This document shows positions 54,601-64,000 of a stretch of 64,000 bases of DNA, in pieces (positions within the stretch are counted from its first letter, which is position 1; every line of letters starts with the position of its first letter). The DNA comes from Lytechinus variegatus. Taxonomy: Eukaryota > Echinodermata > Echinoidea > Temnopleuroida > Toxopneustidae. Both the position numbers and the translations under genes were made by a program. The stretch covers positions 21,668,501 to 21,732,500 of the forward strand of contig NC_054758.1 in the NCBI RefSeq assembly GCF_018143015.1. Direction: 5' to 3'. The notes below the pieces were generated by a model that saw only the letters and a list, made by a program, of their open reading frames with translations, ran no database searches and had not been told where the DNA came from.

Positions 54601-57600
54601 TGGTGATGGTTATGATGATAATGTTGACGACAACGATAATGAGTGGGAGATAAAAAAAAACGCTATAAGGAATGATATGAAATGGAATATAAAATGGGAC
54701 AAGGTGATAAATTCAAGTCAGAGGAGAATGTTATATATATCAAGGGTGGCGCCGGACTGGAAGGAGGGGTTCAAGATATCATATCGTCTTTTTTGTTTTG
54801 TTTTCAATATAATTATAGGGTTATGAACAAGTTAAATGGCCCAGACCTTGTGATGTCATTTGACATTCCCTTTTCACTCTTCTCCCCCATTTTCTCCTCT
54901 TTATTTATTTATTTATTATTTATTTATTCATTTATTTATTTATTTATTTATTCAGTAATTTTTTTTATTATTCATTTATTTATTTCATTACTATTTAAAG
55001 CAAAAATCATAGGGGCAGCCCCTGCCCCTATGTGGTGCCGCCCCTGGATGAAAACGATGACGAGATGGACGATGACACTCACCACACTTCCATCCGGCAT
55101 CACGGCCTCATTGAGCGACATGCGATCTAGAGTGATCTCCAGGCAATTAAGACTATTCTCTAAGAAATCTGCCTGTGCGTCCAATTGAGCCCGTGCGTTT
55201 GCCGCATCCTGGAGGCTGTCCTCAAGACTACACCCGACTGGGACGTTGTAGTAGTTTAATTCCTGTGCCTCTGGTAGAATGATGACAATATCTGGAAAAT
55301 ACAGATAAAATGACACATTCACAAATAGCGACTACAACAATATATTCTATGAAGATTTATACATTTACACCTCTATTTATTTATTAACTGACACAAATAA
55401 ACGTCGTGAAAGTCTTTCAATGATTTGTTTATCATATCAAATGATCAAAAACCCCAAATGATAATAGTTAATTTTTTAACATAGCAAACCTCAGAAAAAG
55501 AACATTCGAATCATCGCTGGGCTCTTAGCCCCTTTTTAATGAACATTTATCAAGAATAGCGAAAAAACATCTGACTAAAATCATGTCTTCAGACGAGAAG
55601 TGCTCACCTGCCACGAAGAGAGAGAGAGGGGGAGGCGGGTCTGGGTGATGGGAGGATAATGAGAGCCACCATAAATATTGGAAAAGGTTCTTGGAAAAAA
55701 AACACAGGCACATATTTTGTGCCTATGAGTATTTCCCATCAATATCGATTATAATATTTCAACATAGGCCTCAATTTACATGTACGCAATAGCACAGACC
55801 CATATGATGAAGTTATTTTTTATTTTTTGCTTTTGGTTATCATCAATTTATCTGAAATTTGAAAAAAAAATGTATGAAATATATTAATTGGTTACCATCA
55901 CAGCTATCATCCAAGTCCTCATTGCATCCGGTCAGCTGATTTTTTGGTTGCCGTATCTTTTCTTCTTCTAAAAAAAATCATAAGACATCATTTTTAAAAT
56001 ATTTGATAAATTTCATCAAAATTACTAGTTTTCATTAATTTCTGTAGTTCTATTATTATAAAAAACTTGTTTATGAAATAAGCGATTTTAAAATGCATAT
56101 TTAGTGATTCAGTTAATTCATTGTTTGATTAAATAATTGCTTGACAAATTAATTTGTTTCGTTTATCTATAGAGAAAGCATTTTTAATTCATTTATTCAC
56201 TCCTTGAGTATTCGAGTATTAGATAGTCTAATCCTTACGTTAATATAAAATTTATTAATTTATCAATCCAAGCAGGGGCAGCGCCGCAGTGCTTTGGAGG
56301 GGGGTGCGGATGGTAGGCAAGGAACCTGAAAAATTATATAATTTTTCCATTTAAATAATAGAACAGAGTAACAAGACCCACCCTATCTTTTTGACATTCA
56401 TCCTTCTTATTTTTCTGTCTTCTCTCTCTCTCTCACTCACTCGTTTAAACTTTTTTTTTCTTTTTTAGTACTTGGTACTTGAAAAATCATAGGGTGGTCA
56501 AACCTGCCCCCACCCTCGCCATGGCGCGCCGACCAGAATTAAAGTAGTAGATTTGTTTTACATGAATCTATTTGGCTTCATCATCCTTAATTTAATTAGC
56601 TACGGTGATTATCTGTTTTGGGTTAATAATGAATCTACGAGAAAGGATCAAAATTTTCTATTTCCTCATGCTCCACATTTACCATTATCAATCTCAGCGA
56701 GTGCGGCATCCACAGCTGCCGATGATAGAACCCTCGACATCTCGTTGGCGTAATCATCATCGGAACCCACGTTGATGACGGATTCTACCACGTTCGACGT
56801 CGAGTCTCCAGCCCCAGAATCGTCATCATCCTCGCGCTCGTCTTGCTCGTCTTCGTAACGCCATGTTTGCATGTATTCACGGACGTCTTCTTCGATGACG
56901 GGACTGAGTGTCGGACGTCGAGACGATCCCGCTCGCTTGGTCTCCGGGGGTGTCGATGGTGACGGTAGGAAGATCTCAGGATCTCTCTGGACATCTTCTC
57001 TTGCAGGAAAGGAGGCGTCAGATTCTGCTTAGTGTTGTGACAAGAGAGAAATATAGATCTGTTGGAGAGGCTTTGATATGATTCCCGCGTAATATTAGTA
57101 TTGCATCTGACAGTGTAATGAAGTGACGATATTGTGCAGTTCGGATTCAATGATTGAAGGTAGGGTCATTAATAATACATACTTTTAAATTCTTGACATA
57201 ATGCATAACAAAATAATGAAAGATACCCCAAGGAAAATAATGATGGAATAATTCTAACGCAATTGCAATGTTTTATTGATAACGCAAAGAAAATTGATCA
57301 ATTGTCTTAGAAAGAAGGTAGGGAGGGAGGGGGAGAAGGATGAAAACAAAAACAAAACCAATAGGCCTTTGAAGAAAAATCACCTTCTCCTTCCGGCTGT
57401 GGTCGTTGGCTTCCTTCTTCTTTCTCTATTGGTCCGTCACGAGGAGGAGTGTGGAGACGAATTCCTCGACCAATGACCACGAGAGATGATGGATTATCAC
57501 ATTGACGATTGTTCTTGTAAGTAACATCAATGCCGACATCATCATCGACTTCATCCTCGGTCGATTCAGATTCGTCCATCGGGGAATGATCTACAAGTAA

Positions 57601-58704
57601 CGGACATGGTATTGAGGCTTGGTAGGTCAAGATTATTCTTATGAGTTTGCTCCTGAGTTTTTTATTTTTTTTTTTGCTTCACCCCTTTTTATTCCTCCTC
57701 ATCCTCTTCTTTCTCTCCTTCTTCTTTTTCTTCTTCTACTTCTAGAACTTCTTCTTCTTCCACCCCCTAATTTTCATCATTATCATCTCTGTAATGATCC
57801 TCGACATCACCATTAACGTCACCCCCTCGTCATCATCACAATCATCAGCACACGCATCATTCTCTATAAATATCACCATCTTTAACATGCACCATCATCA
57901 TCGTCATGGCGAAGGCCCTTACTTTTCATAAATCCTCATTATATCGCCACTACCACAGATTACCCTGGAAATAACAAAAGTATGAAATTAAGATAAATTC
58001 CCTATTTCTAAATATTTTGGGGAATATGTCAAAATCTTTGAATTATGCCGGGTTGATCTAGTGCCCATACGGTACCATCAAAGCTCATTATAATCATCGC
58101 CATCATCATCATCACCACCATCATCAATCATTATCATCATCATCCTAATCATCATCGTCATCATTCTCTTCCTCTTCATCCTCATCATCACCATCATCTT
58201 ATCAATATCATCATTATCATCACCATCATAATCATCGTCACCATCATCATCATCATTATCACCACCCTCCTCCTCCTCCTCCTCATCATCATCATTATCC
58301 TCATCATTGTCATAATTATCATCATCATCATCATCATTTGGGCCATGCAAGGGAGTCATATGAATCACTTCACTTCCCTTTTATTACTCACCTTCAAGAA
58401 ATATTTCTTCCCCTCCTGAATAGCCACCCGAGAGGGTATCTTCACTGCCGAGCGGTTCTCTCGTGTCTTCACACTTTGCATCATTCTCGTAAAATTTGTC
58501 AAGACCAGCATCGACTACAGTCTCGACTTTGGCTTGGTCCCCTGCAGCAGATAGCTTTGCGACATCAAACCGCTTATGCTGCCGGTCATCGATGAAGAGT
58601 GGGGTAGGCCTATTGCTGACATTTTTGTTCAGAATCTTTTCTTGGAATTGGACGATTCTTCCATTTCGATCAAAATTTGACTCAAGTGCTCTTTCGTCGG
58701 TCAT
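50908..58704 (-). CDS. unrecognised acidic/coiled-coil/RG-rich protein, 8-9 exons
   Basis: Minus-strand exons join in phase into a protein of about 779 residues (about 746 without the tentative exon 6, which would break the frame). Start is ATG at 58704; stop is TAG at 50910-50908. Residues 1-310 are acidic and Ser-rich with Asp/Glu clusters (DEREDDDDSGAGD, GSDDDYANEM). Residues about 313-515 are Gln/Glu/Ala-rich with heptad-like Leu spacing, likely coiled coil. Residues about 520-760 are rich in Arg, Gly, Trp, Pro and Tyr (RRPPPPPHVHRP, GNWRWSETRDGPRPW), like RNA-binding RG/RGG tails. No signal peptide, membrane segment or catalytic motif. A nuclear or RNP scaffold role is conceivable but is inference; I do not know the family. 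Confidence 0.85.
51965..52154 (-). CDS. unrecognised protein exon 8 (residues 454-516)
   Basis: Acceptor TTATCCAG; reads EQALRGQARQVQQTYNGLEQ, NIANLSNELVGLQNRQHHLQ and MMEERVAKEAAQREHERIYR. Strong coiled-coil composition with Leu/Ile/Val heptads. Donor GTAAGT, phase 1. Confidence 0.9.
52345..52531 (-). mobile_element. tRNA-derived SINE with intact A and B boxes
   Basis: On the minus strand, 52531-52461 is tRNA-like: A box TGGTTCAGTTGG, a CTCACAA anticodon-like loop (CAC), and B box GGTTCAAACCC. The anticodon stem pairs poorly and there is a non-tRNA body (ACGATTAAAGGGATAGAGCC, then ATCGATCTGGCGCTGC), so a SINE is likelier than a working tRNA-Val. It lies in the same orientation as the host gene, in intron 7. 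Confidence 0.65.
53015..53173. mobile_element. MITE with GGGGCCCGTTTAATAAAGGA ends
   Basis: Ends GGGGCCCGTTTAATAAAGGA and TCCTTTATGAAACGAGCCCC; GACTTGTAACTGTTGTA and TACAACAGTTGCAAGTC are mirrored. The centre has TGATTGGCTGTTGAGCACTG, a pattern also seen in the GTCCGACAAGTCC family. 159 bp. Confidence 0.88.
53232..53347 (-). CDS. unrecognised protein exon 7 (residues 415-453)
   Basis: Acceptor AAATCAG; in phase 1 reads AELETPLAQIQRELYQEQIK then SYNAANEEMRTAVTQATLQ. In phase 0 it would hit a stop at once, which is why a linking exon is inferred. Donor GTAAAT, phase 0. Confidence 0.82.
53640..53935. repeat. (CAT)n trinucleotide microsatellite
   Basis: Long imperfect CAT/CAC triplet run; on the other strand it reads as Asp or Met stretches, which are artefacts. 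Confidence 0.9.
53944..54043 (-). CDS. tentative exon 6 (residues 382-414)
   Basis: Exon 5 ends in phase 0 but exon 7 needs phase 1, so a linking exon is expected. A 100-nt stretch after a long pyrimidine tract and AATGGAG acceptor reads VFLRDQLRKAKTGHLLRAWE then KTKDQPTDEYLSC, ending one base before GTACAT. It fits both phases and is helix-like. The acceptor and donor are non-ideal and it borders a CAT repeat, so this is inference. Confidence 0.5.
54270..55082. other. intron 5: GAT-rich and (TTTA)n repeats
   Basis: GAT/GGT triplet-rich patches at about 54425-54625 and a TTTA tetranucleotide run at about 54900-54995. No exon that fits the gene's phases was found here. Confidence 0.6.
55083..55291 (-). 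CDS. unrecognised protein exon 5 (residues 312-381)
   Basis: Acceptor TATTTTCCAG; reads DIVIILPEAQELNYYNVPVG, NARAQLDAQADFLENSLNCL and RMSLNEAVMPDGSV, donor GTGAGT at phase 0. Start of the predicted coiled-coil part. Confidence 0.87.
55896..55967 (-). CDS. unrecognised protein exon 4 (residues 288-311)
   Basis: Short 72-nt exon after a TTTTTTTTAG acceptor, reading EEEKIRQPKNQLTGCNEDLD then DSCD before GTAACC. Phase 1 both ends, matching its neighbours. Confidence 0.7.
56683..57024 (-). CDS. unrecognised protein exon 3 (residues 174-287)
   Basis: Acceptor CTAAGCAG; reads ESDASFPAREDVQRDPEIFL, TLSPVIEEDVREYMQTWRYE and MSRVLSSAAVDAALAEIDN. Phase 1 both ends; donor GTAAAT. Confidence 0.87.
57384..57590 (-). 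CDS. unrecognised protein exon 2 (residues 105-173)
   Basis: Acceptor TTACTTGTAG; reads DHSPMDESESTEDEVDDD, then SLVVIGRGIRLHTPPRDG. Phase 1 in and out. The donor GTGATT is weaker than the others. Confidence 0.82.
57656..58345. repeat. pyrimidine and (CAT)n repeats in intron 1
   Basis: TTC/CTT-rich patch at 57660-57770 then CAT/ATC triplets from about 57775, dense at 58085-58340. The antisense Asp/Met frames are repeat artefacts. Confidence 0.85.
58392..58704 (-). CDS. unrecognised protein exon 1 (residues 1-104)
   Basis: ATG in MTDERALESNFDRNGRIV; ends EEIFLE plus one base before a GTGAGT donor (phase 1). Good codon-like composition over 104 residues and no stop. Upstream, within 60 bp, the DNA turns A/T-rich. 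Confidence 0.88.
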
Positions 58705-59780
58705 GGTTACACGGCCGAGATTTGAGGTTTAAGTTCAACTTAAACAAAGAACGATTTTTTTTAATTTAAAGTTCGAATCCTGATGGAACAATGTTGAAGA
58801 AAAATATATGAACGATAAGCATGCCCTGTGCTAGGCTGCACATACCGTAGTCAACGCAATTTGAATAGAATTTGAAAATCTTGCCAACTCAATTAAAATT
58901 ATAATTGGCGCGGCGCACGCCAAAAACTTATGATGCGCGCGCGCGAATTGCGCAAGGCGCATAATGTAGTATGACGTAATAGTGATGACATTGATTGGTC
59001 GAATGTTTCCACCAATCAAAAGCTATTTTAGACATAGAGGAGTAAGGTTTCCCATTTCATAAAGTTTGTTAGGCCTTAATCACTTCTCCATTGATTATAC
59101 CACGGAAGTCTTGCTTTCGATTGGCTACTGAATGTAAATAGACGGGGGACTTGGGGTCAAAATGACCCCATAACTTCGGGACATAGGAAAAGGAGAGGAG
59201 AAAATGGGGAAGGGAAAGGGAAAGAGGGTGAAATATACTTTCTGAATAATAAGTCAAACGTATTACAAAAATAGCTTTTTTACATTAAAAAGTTTTTGAT
59301 CGCTTGGTGCCTTCTCTTGCACCTTTAAAAAAAAGAAATTTCCGCTCTTTATGACATATCTGCCCCCTTAAAATCTCGGTTTACCACGACACTGTAAAAA
59401 AACGGCCATGCCCCACCTGCTTCTTGCTCCGACGCGTCGGAGCTATAAGGACCAACTCAGTGATGGATCCAGAAGGGGAAGGAGGGGGTGGCACATCCAG
59501 CCCGTGCCCCCCCCCCCCTTTGAGAGCCATAATCACTTTTTTCATTGTAAACATGCCGTTCTAACACAAGTGCCTCACCTCCCCCCCCCCCCCCCTTTTG
59601 AAAGTCACCTCATCTATTGTAATGGGAATATGTCGTTTATACACAAGTGAGGGCTTTTTTACTCTTTTTTTTTTGCTTTTCAAATTTTGCGTAGACGAAA
59701 TGACCTTCAATTTTATGTAAAAAGTTTTTTTTTCGTTCGCTTGCTGAATCTCCCTCATTAAAATATTTTGGTATTTTATT
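58705..59780. other. upstream of the unrecognised gene; nothing certain
   Basis: Promoter side of the 50908-58704 gene. A/T-rich with a GCGCGCGCG patch near 58935 and poly-C runs near 59508 and 59581 that look like element ends. No TATA box or start site can be named with confidence. Confidence 0.4.
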
Positions 59781-59781
59781 T

Positions 59782-60300
59782 GTTACCATGGCAACAAGAT
59801 TTTTTTATGTAGGTATAAAATATGTTTTGCACATCTTCACATCAAGACTAATGTTTGTGCCACATTTCATGAAAATTTGTTAAAAACTGAGGAAGTAGTT
59901 GGAACAGCAAGATTTATACATAATATTTGCAATAATATACCGTTACCATGGCAACACAATTTCAGACACATGCAAAAATGTGTCTTGTGCATCTTTTCCT
60001 CAAATCCAATGTGTGAGCCAACTTTCATGAGAATTGGTAGAAAACTATAAATGAACTATTTTAAACAACAAAATTTTGGCCATAATATATTGTTACCATG
60101 GCAACACAATTTCTGTTTCTGTTAGTGGTAACTCCCGTAGGAACTCGACAGGACAGCATTTTGCTGGTAAACGCCAAGCTGGTATTTAACCAATTACCTT
60201 GGAAACATTTTCTGAAAAAGAAAAAGAAAATTCTTCCACCTCTTTACCTTAAGACCAATGTGTGTTCCAAATTTCATGAAAATCGGTTTACAAAATGAGG
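59782..60300. repeat. about 155-bp tandem repeat with RFX X-box motifs
   Basis: Three units begin with GTTACCATGGCAAC at 59782, 59942 and 60092, each followed by a CAT/TTTC block (TTTCATGAAAATTTG, TTTCATGAGAATTGG, TTTCATGAAAATCGG) about 90-160 bp later. The 14-bp word is a perfect palindrome and matches the RFX X-box consensus (GTNRCC-N-RGYAAC type). No coding frame. Confidence 0.8.
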
Positions 60301-60377
60301 TAGGAGCTCGAAATGCAATATAGGTGTAAATTATAAAATTTTGTTGGCTGAAATTGCCTTGATGTCACTCGGGAACT

Positions 60378-60665
60378 AAAACAATTAAGAGAGCTCACAA
60401 CTGTCTTAAAGTTAGGGCTAAATTCTTAGCCATGTTGTATTTATGAAATACAGAATCTGCTGTTTTAAGAAAAGTTACTTAGCCATTCATCCTATATCTG
60501 TCTTAGTTGTGGAAAACCTCTTAGCCAAATTCTAAGACAAAATTCTTAGTCAATTCTTTATGGAATACGCGTTTTGGCTAAGAATGTTATCTTAGACAGA
60601 AAATAAGACAAATTGCTTAGATTTTTGACTTAAGCATGCTTATCTCGTTTATGGAATACGGGCCC
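60378..60665. mobile_element. MITE, TTATGGAATACG family
   Basis: Many CTTAG/CTAAG words in both orientations (TAAATTCTTAGCC, GGCTAAGAATG, TCTAAGACAAAATTC). The right end is TTTATGGAATACGGGCCC; the left end is degenerate (TTTATGAAATACAG near 60441). Confidence 0.55.
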
Positions 60666-61429
60666 AGGGGCTATGATCATTATAGTAATTACAAAGGTTT
60701 GGAGTTTGGGATGGCAAACACGAGATTAAACACAGTACGTCAGAAATTCATAGTAAAATTCAAAATCGTTTATTCATTTCGGTCCAAACAATAGCGAAAT
60801 ATTCTCAGTTTGATGATGAAACAGAACAAAGAACTTTCAACAAACACAACAAAATAAGGCTTTTTTGTTTATTCACTTATTCATTTAATTACAATTACTT
60901 TATTTATTGATAATGTCATTATCATCACTATTCATTCATTCAATTATATACTTTTTATTTAATATAATATAATATCATTATTAATATTATTTGATTAATG
61001 TTAGTGTTACTATCAATTCGTTTTATTTATCATTTTACTTTATTAAATGATTAATTAATTCATTCATTCATTTACTGTATCTTTTTTGGGGGGCGTACAT
61101 AAAGTTGCTCGTATAGGTCACCTGTGGATTAAAAGACTGGTAACACTTTCTTGTGTTAAACTTTGCATCTGAGAACACGCTAAAGTTGTGCGTGACTTTA
61201 TACCAAAAACTTTATGAAACACATTACTTTTGATACATAATTTACATAATTTCAGCTAAAAAAAGGGTTAAGAATATGGTTACTTTGTAATCATGACCAA
61301 TACAATAGTCTCAGGCCTCAGCAGTCTATCACTATCAAGGTTAACATGGCAGTTACAATAATGACAAAGTTACGTAGTTGTAACTATTTGTGAAAAGGAT
61401 CTTACATACATGACAAAGGAGAACACTAA

Positions 61430-61550
61430 TCTTTTATTGTCCGAAAAGTTGTCAGATTTGACAACGTTCCTTGATTACAAATGGCTGAGAAACACTGCTA
61501 CTACGGTAACTGACAGATGAAACGTCCTTTCATTAAACGCTGCCCTGGAC
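61430..61550. mobile_element. MITE fragment, GTCCGACAAGTCC family
   Basis: Shares TTGTCAGATTTGACAACGTT, TGGCTGAGAAACACTG and CCTTTCATTAAACGCTGCCC with 63144-63300; both tips are degraded. Confidence 0.65.
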
Positions 61551-61567
61551 GCGATTTTTTATCCTAC

Positions 61568-61860
61568 ACTGTTGGAAAATTTATCCTTAAAATAAAAGAA
61601 GTTCCTGCAGCAGTCTCGAGAACACCTGTAATCTTACCAGATTGCGTAATCTTACAGGAAATTGGTATTTGGTGTATGTTACGTTACAGATTTTTCTTTA
61701 AATAAAACACCCTTTTCCCCTTTTTAAACAGACCTGTTCTGTTAAATTGCGGAAAAATTCCTGCTTTATGAATTTACAGAAGGATTCTGTTATCATGATT
61801 ATTGCTTTCTGCTAAATCTTCTCTTTTTTCTGTAAATTCACGGTTTTTTAACAGTTTACG
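61568..61860. repeat. TACACTGTTGGAAAA-type repeat
   Basis: Several CTGTTNNATTT and TTACAGAA words and a terminal TTTTTTAACAGTTTAC that mirrors CACTGTTGGAAAATTTA. Probably an old inverted-ended element; boundaries are approximate. Confidence 0.4.
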
Positions 61861-61925
61861 AACATTTTCTTCCCGGCGTCATATAGGATTTGAATAATGT
61901 AAGGCTAGGCATCAACTGAGTAAAC

Positions 61926-61990
61926 CGGCCAGCGTAGCGTGATGGGATAATCCTTTTGCTTACAATGGCAAGGTGCGGGTTCGAATCCAA
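61926..61990 (+). mobile_element. tRNA-like SINE head or tRNA pseudogene
   Basis: Has an A-box-like TAGCGTGATGGG and a perfect B box GGTTCGAATCC with the expected spacing. The anticodon arm does not form a proper 5-bp stem, so it is not called a tRNA gene. Confidence 0.5.
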
Positions 61991-62199
61991 ATAAAGGCAG
62001 GTACTTCAGATTAACAATTTTTCCGTCTTTTTATTAAGAACAAAATAGGGGGGTCCTTTGGATAAGTCAAAGCAATGTAGCCTAATTCAAAGTCTCTCAA
62101 ACGTAGTTGCAACTATCTGTGGTATACAGGAACAAATAAAAGCCGAAGTTTCCGTATGAAAAGAAAAAAAAATCGCCCCGGACAGGACACGCGCCGATC

Positions 62200-62400
62200 T
62201 TAGAACCAACCCTCCGTGCCAGTTACATCTTCTTTGACGTATCTCTTGGCTAACCAATCACCTACATTCTGACTGGTTGGGTAGCGTAGTCGTGGTTTCT
62301 CAGCTTCAATGGCTTTAACGATGACATCAATGACCGGCTCGGCTGTCTGAGGACTGAAAATGTCGGGATTGCTAATAACTTTCCGAAACTCCAGAAATTG
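62200..62400 (-). CDS. short-chain dehydrogenase, last exon (partial gene)
   Basis: After a TTCTCTTGCAG acceptor the frame reads QFLEFRKVISNPDIFSPQTA, EPVIDVIVKAIEAEKPRLRY then PTSQNVGDWLAKRYVKEDVT, ending GTEGWF and TAA at 62202-62200. The P-E-V/A--I--AI--KPRLRY-T pattern and the tail are typical of the C-terminal substrate region of SDR enzymes in the RDH8/17-beta-HSD1 group, NADP(H)-linked retinal or steroid oxidoreductases. The Rossmann fold and YxxxK residues lie in exons beyond the right edge, so activity cannot be judged. Exact substrate unknown. Confidence 0.75.
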   Translation of the reverse strand, partial: QFLEFRKVISNPDIFSPQTAEPVIDVIVKAIEAEKPRLRYPTSQNVGDWLAKRYVKEDVTGTEGWF

Positions 62401-62571
62401 CTGCAAGAGAATAATTATAATGATAATTAGACGGGTAAATGTAAAGTTTTTATTTAAACCAAGCTAATTCAATTTGATTTATTGTTTCTCTTGGTAAAAA
62501 CGCTCTGTAAGTTTTACAATGATGATATATACGCTGCACGACCTTTACAGCAATTGTTCAGGAATAAACAG

Positions 62572-62620
62572 GGGCCGCGAAGCGGGGGGGGGGCCTAAGA
62601 TGGTGGGCTGACAATTATAG
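62572..62620. mobile_element. fragment of the CAGGGGCCGCGGAA family
   Basis: CAGGGGCCGCGAAGCGGGG followed by poly-G and 'gggctgacaattatagca', matching only the left end of 34802-34951. Confidence 0.5.
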
Positions 62621-62809
62621 CATTTTGAAAACATGGAAAATGCGAGATCCTAACCTTTGGTTATTATTTTAAGTCGGTATTAGTTTATTGACTTTCAAAA
62701 GACATTTCAACCTTTGCTTAGTGTCCTGAAATTACATTCATCCATTTTATATAAAGGAATTTATACCAGTAAAATTATCTTGAAAATCCACAATCTTCAA
62801 AGCAAAAAT

Positions 62810-63025
62810 TGTGGTGTTAACCGGTATACATAGAGGACCACACCAGTTATTTTACACCGGTGTTAAATTGATGGTGTTAGTTTTACACCTATAGGTATTA
62901 TTACACCACCTTTCTTTGTTACATTTACACTCTTTGGTGTTATGTTCAATCTTTAGGGTGTAATTTTAACACCTCAGGGTGTGTTCCTCTATTAACACCA
63001 ATTGGTGTCAGTTTTTAACACCACA
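62810..63025. repeat. GGTGTTA/TAACACC palindromic cluster
   Basis: GGTGTTA, GGTGTAA, ACACC and TAACACC words occur about 15 times in both orientations, including TTTACACCGGTGTTAAA and ACACCAATTGGTGT, between AAATTGTGGTGTTAA and TTAACACCACAGTTTTT, which are mirrored ends. Looks like a small element built from a short inverted word. Confidence 0.6.
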
Positions 63026-63143
63026 GTTTTTACAGTGTTGTATCATCGGTAAAGCCTCTTTGTACTGATACCACAAAATGGTCAAAGCTCGTTTACCCAG
63101 AATGACATTTGATCTTGACTGTGTGACCTGCAACACAAACCAT

Positions 63144-63300
63144 GGGAGTGTTTCATCAACATTTTTGTCTGACAAGTTGTCAGATCTGACATCTTTCCTT
63201 GATTCTGATTGGCTGAGAGGCACTGTTACTATAGTAACTGTCGGATAAAATGGGACTTGTCGGATAAAACGTCCGACAAGTCCTTTCATGAAACGCTCCC
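63144..63300. mobile_element. MITE, GTCCGACAAGTCC family, intact copy
   Basis: Ends GGGAGTGTTTCATCAAC and CCTTTCATGAAACGCTCCC; GACAAGTTGTCAGATCTGAC and the right-side GTCCGACAAGTCC are partly mirrored. It serves as the reference for the interrupted copies at 50430-50740 and 63304-63794. Confidence 0.8.
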
Positions 63301-63303
63301 CTG

Positions 63304-63794
63304 GAGAGCGTCTCACAAACATTTTCATCTGACACGTTGTCAGATCTGACAACTTTCCTTGATTTTGATTGGCTGAGAACCAATGTTACTATAGCTGTCG
63401 GATAATAACAGGACTTAAACAGGATTAAACGTACACTCTAAAAACAAATCAGTCAAAAATGACTAGTTAATAGGATCAGTTGGTGAGACTGTTGTTCTTG
63501 TCATATTTAACTATTTTCTAGTCGCATTTTACTTGAACATATATAGTAATTTCTGACTAGAATATATGTCAGAAATGTGACTATCAGCGATTGTCATATC
63601 AGTTGTACCCAGCTGACTACTGGAGGCCTGTTCGTAAAGCTGTTCGTAAGATAAGAGCGACAGGTGAACCTTTCTTATGCGCTAAATAATCACCAACGAA
63701 CATTAATGGTGAATATCATTTACCACAAGAAAGGGTCGCCAAAATTTTTTTTTTAAGAGTGTACGACAAGTCCTTTCATGATCAAACGCTTCCC
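63304..63794. mobile_element. MITE, GTCCGACAAGTCC family, interrupted copy
   Basis: Left part GAGCGTCTCACAAACATTTT, TTGTCAGATCTGACAACTTT and TGGCTGAGAACCAATG; right part ACGACAAGTCCTTTCATGAT. Between AAACGT and ACGACAAG lies a separate 334-bp element. Confidence 0.78.
63431..63764. mobile_element. nested TIR element, GTACACTCT ends
   Basis: Starts GTACACTCTAAAAA and ends TTTTAAGAGTGTAC, an inverted pair, inserted in the MITE above. The interior has ATGACTAGTTAATAG and GACTAGAATATATGTCAGAA-type words, no coding frame. Confidence 0.75.
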
Positions 63795-64000
63795 AGAAGA
63801 TCAATGACACCTGATTACGATATGTTTAAGTTTCATAAAAAAAGGATCTATAATTTCTTAGTTATTACCATTTCAAACTCTGCTATGCAGGCAAGACAAA
63901 CGTAATTAGTGATTTTGCACATTTGAGGTGATCTTAATTATTATCATCAAAATAACGAATCAACAACGGATACCAGGAGGAAAACGGAGAAGCAACGTAG
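63795..64000. other. right edge, no feature seen
   Basis: A/T-rich sequence, probably within the large upstream intron of the short-chain dehydrogenase gene; no exon recognised. Confidence 0.4.

Overview
The window looks like nuclear DNA of an invertebrate deuterostome, most likely an echinoderm such as a sea urchin. This rests on texture rather than a marker gene: long introns, dense small inverted-repeat DNA elements, tRNA-derived SINEs whose tails carry a GCGC-TATATAA box followed by (ATT)n, and many poly-G/poly-C runs inside terminal repeats. There is no operon, CRISPR array, rRNA gene or prokaryote-type gene density.

Three host genes are supported by reading frames with matching splice phases, all on the minus strand. 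(1) 30853 down to 10673: seven exons joining to a complete 310-residue 2-oxoglutarate/Fe(II)-dependent dioxygenase of the isopenicillin-N-synthase-like family, with its HxD...H and RxS residues. (2) 58704 down to 50908: eight firm exons plus one tentative exon (about 779 residues), an unrecognised protein with an acidic N-terminal half, a coiled-coil middle and an Arg/Gly/Trp/Pro-rich C-terminal tail. (3) 62400 down to 62200: only the last exon of a short-chain dehydrogenase resembling the retinol dehydrogenase 8 / 17-beta-HSD1 group; the rest lies beyond the right edge.

On the plus strand, 36.3-46.7 kb is a 10-kb array of a roughly 105-bp (35-codon) Glu-rich repeat. It begins at what looks like a real exon and ends near a polyadenylation signal, but it is full of stops and frame changes. 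A 1,061-bp higher-order block is repeated about three times with its stops inside it, so the array grew as DNA after (or without) coding constraint.

Most of the rest is mobile-element debris. It includes at least two dozen small terminal-inverted-repeat elements, two hAT-like elements with about 8-bp target duplications (one holding a LINE reverse-transcriptase 3' end), several SINEs and four clear nested insertions. Two tandem-repeat elements carry regular arrays of recognisable transcription-factor sites: DR1 nuclear-receptor sites at 15 and 23 kb, and perfect RFX X-boxes at 59.8-60.1 kb.

The three genes show no obvious functional link; nothing here forms a pathway. All similarity statements come from reading motifs by eye; no database search was run.
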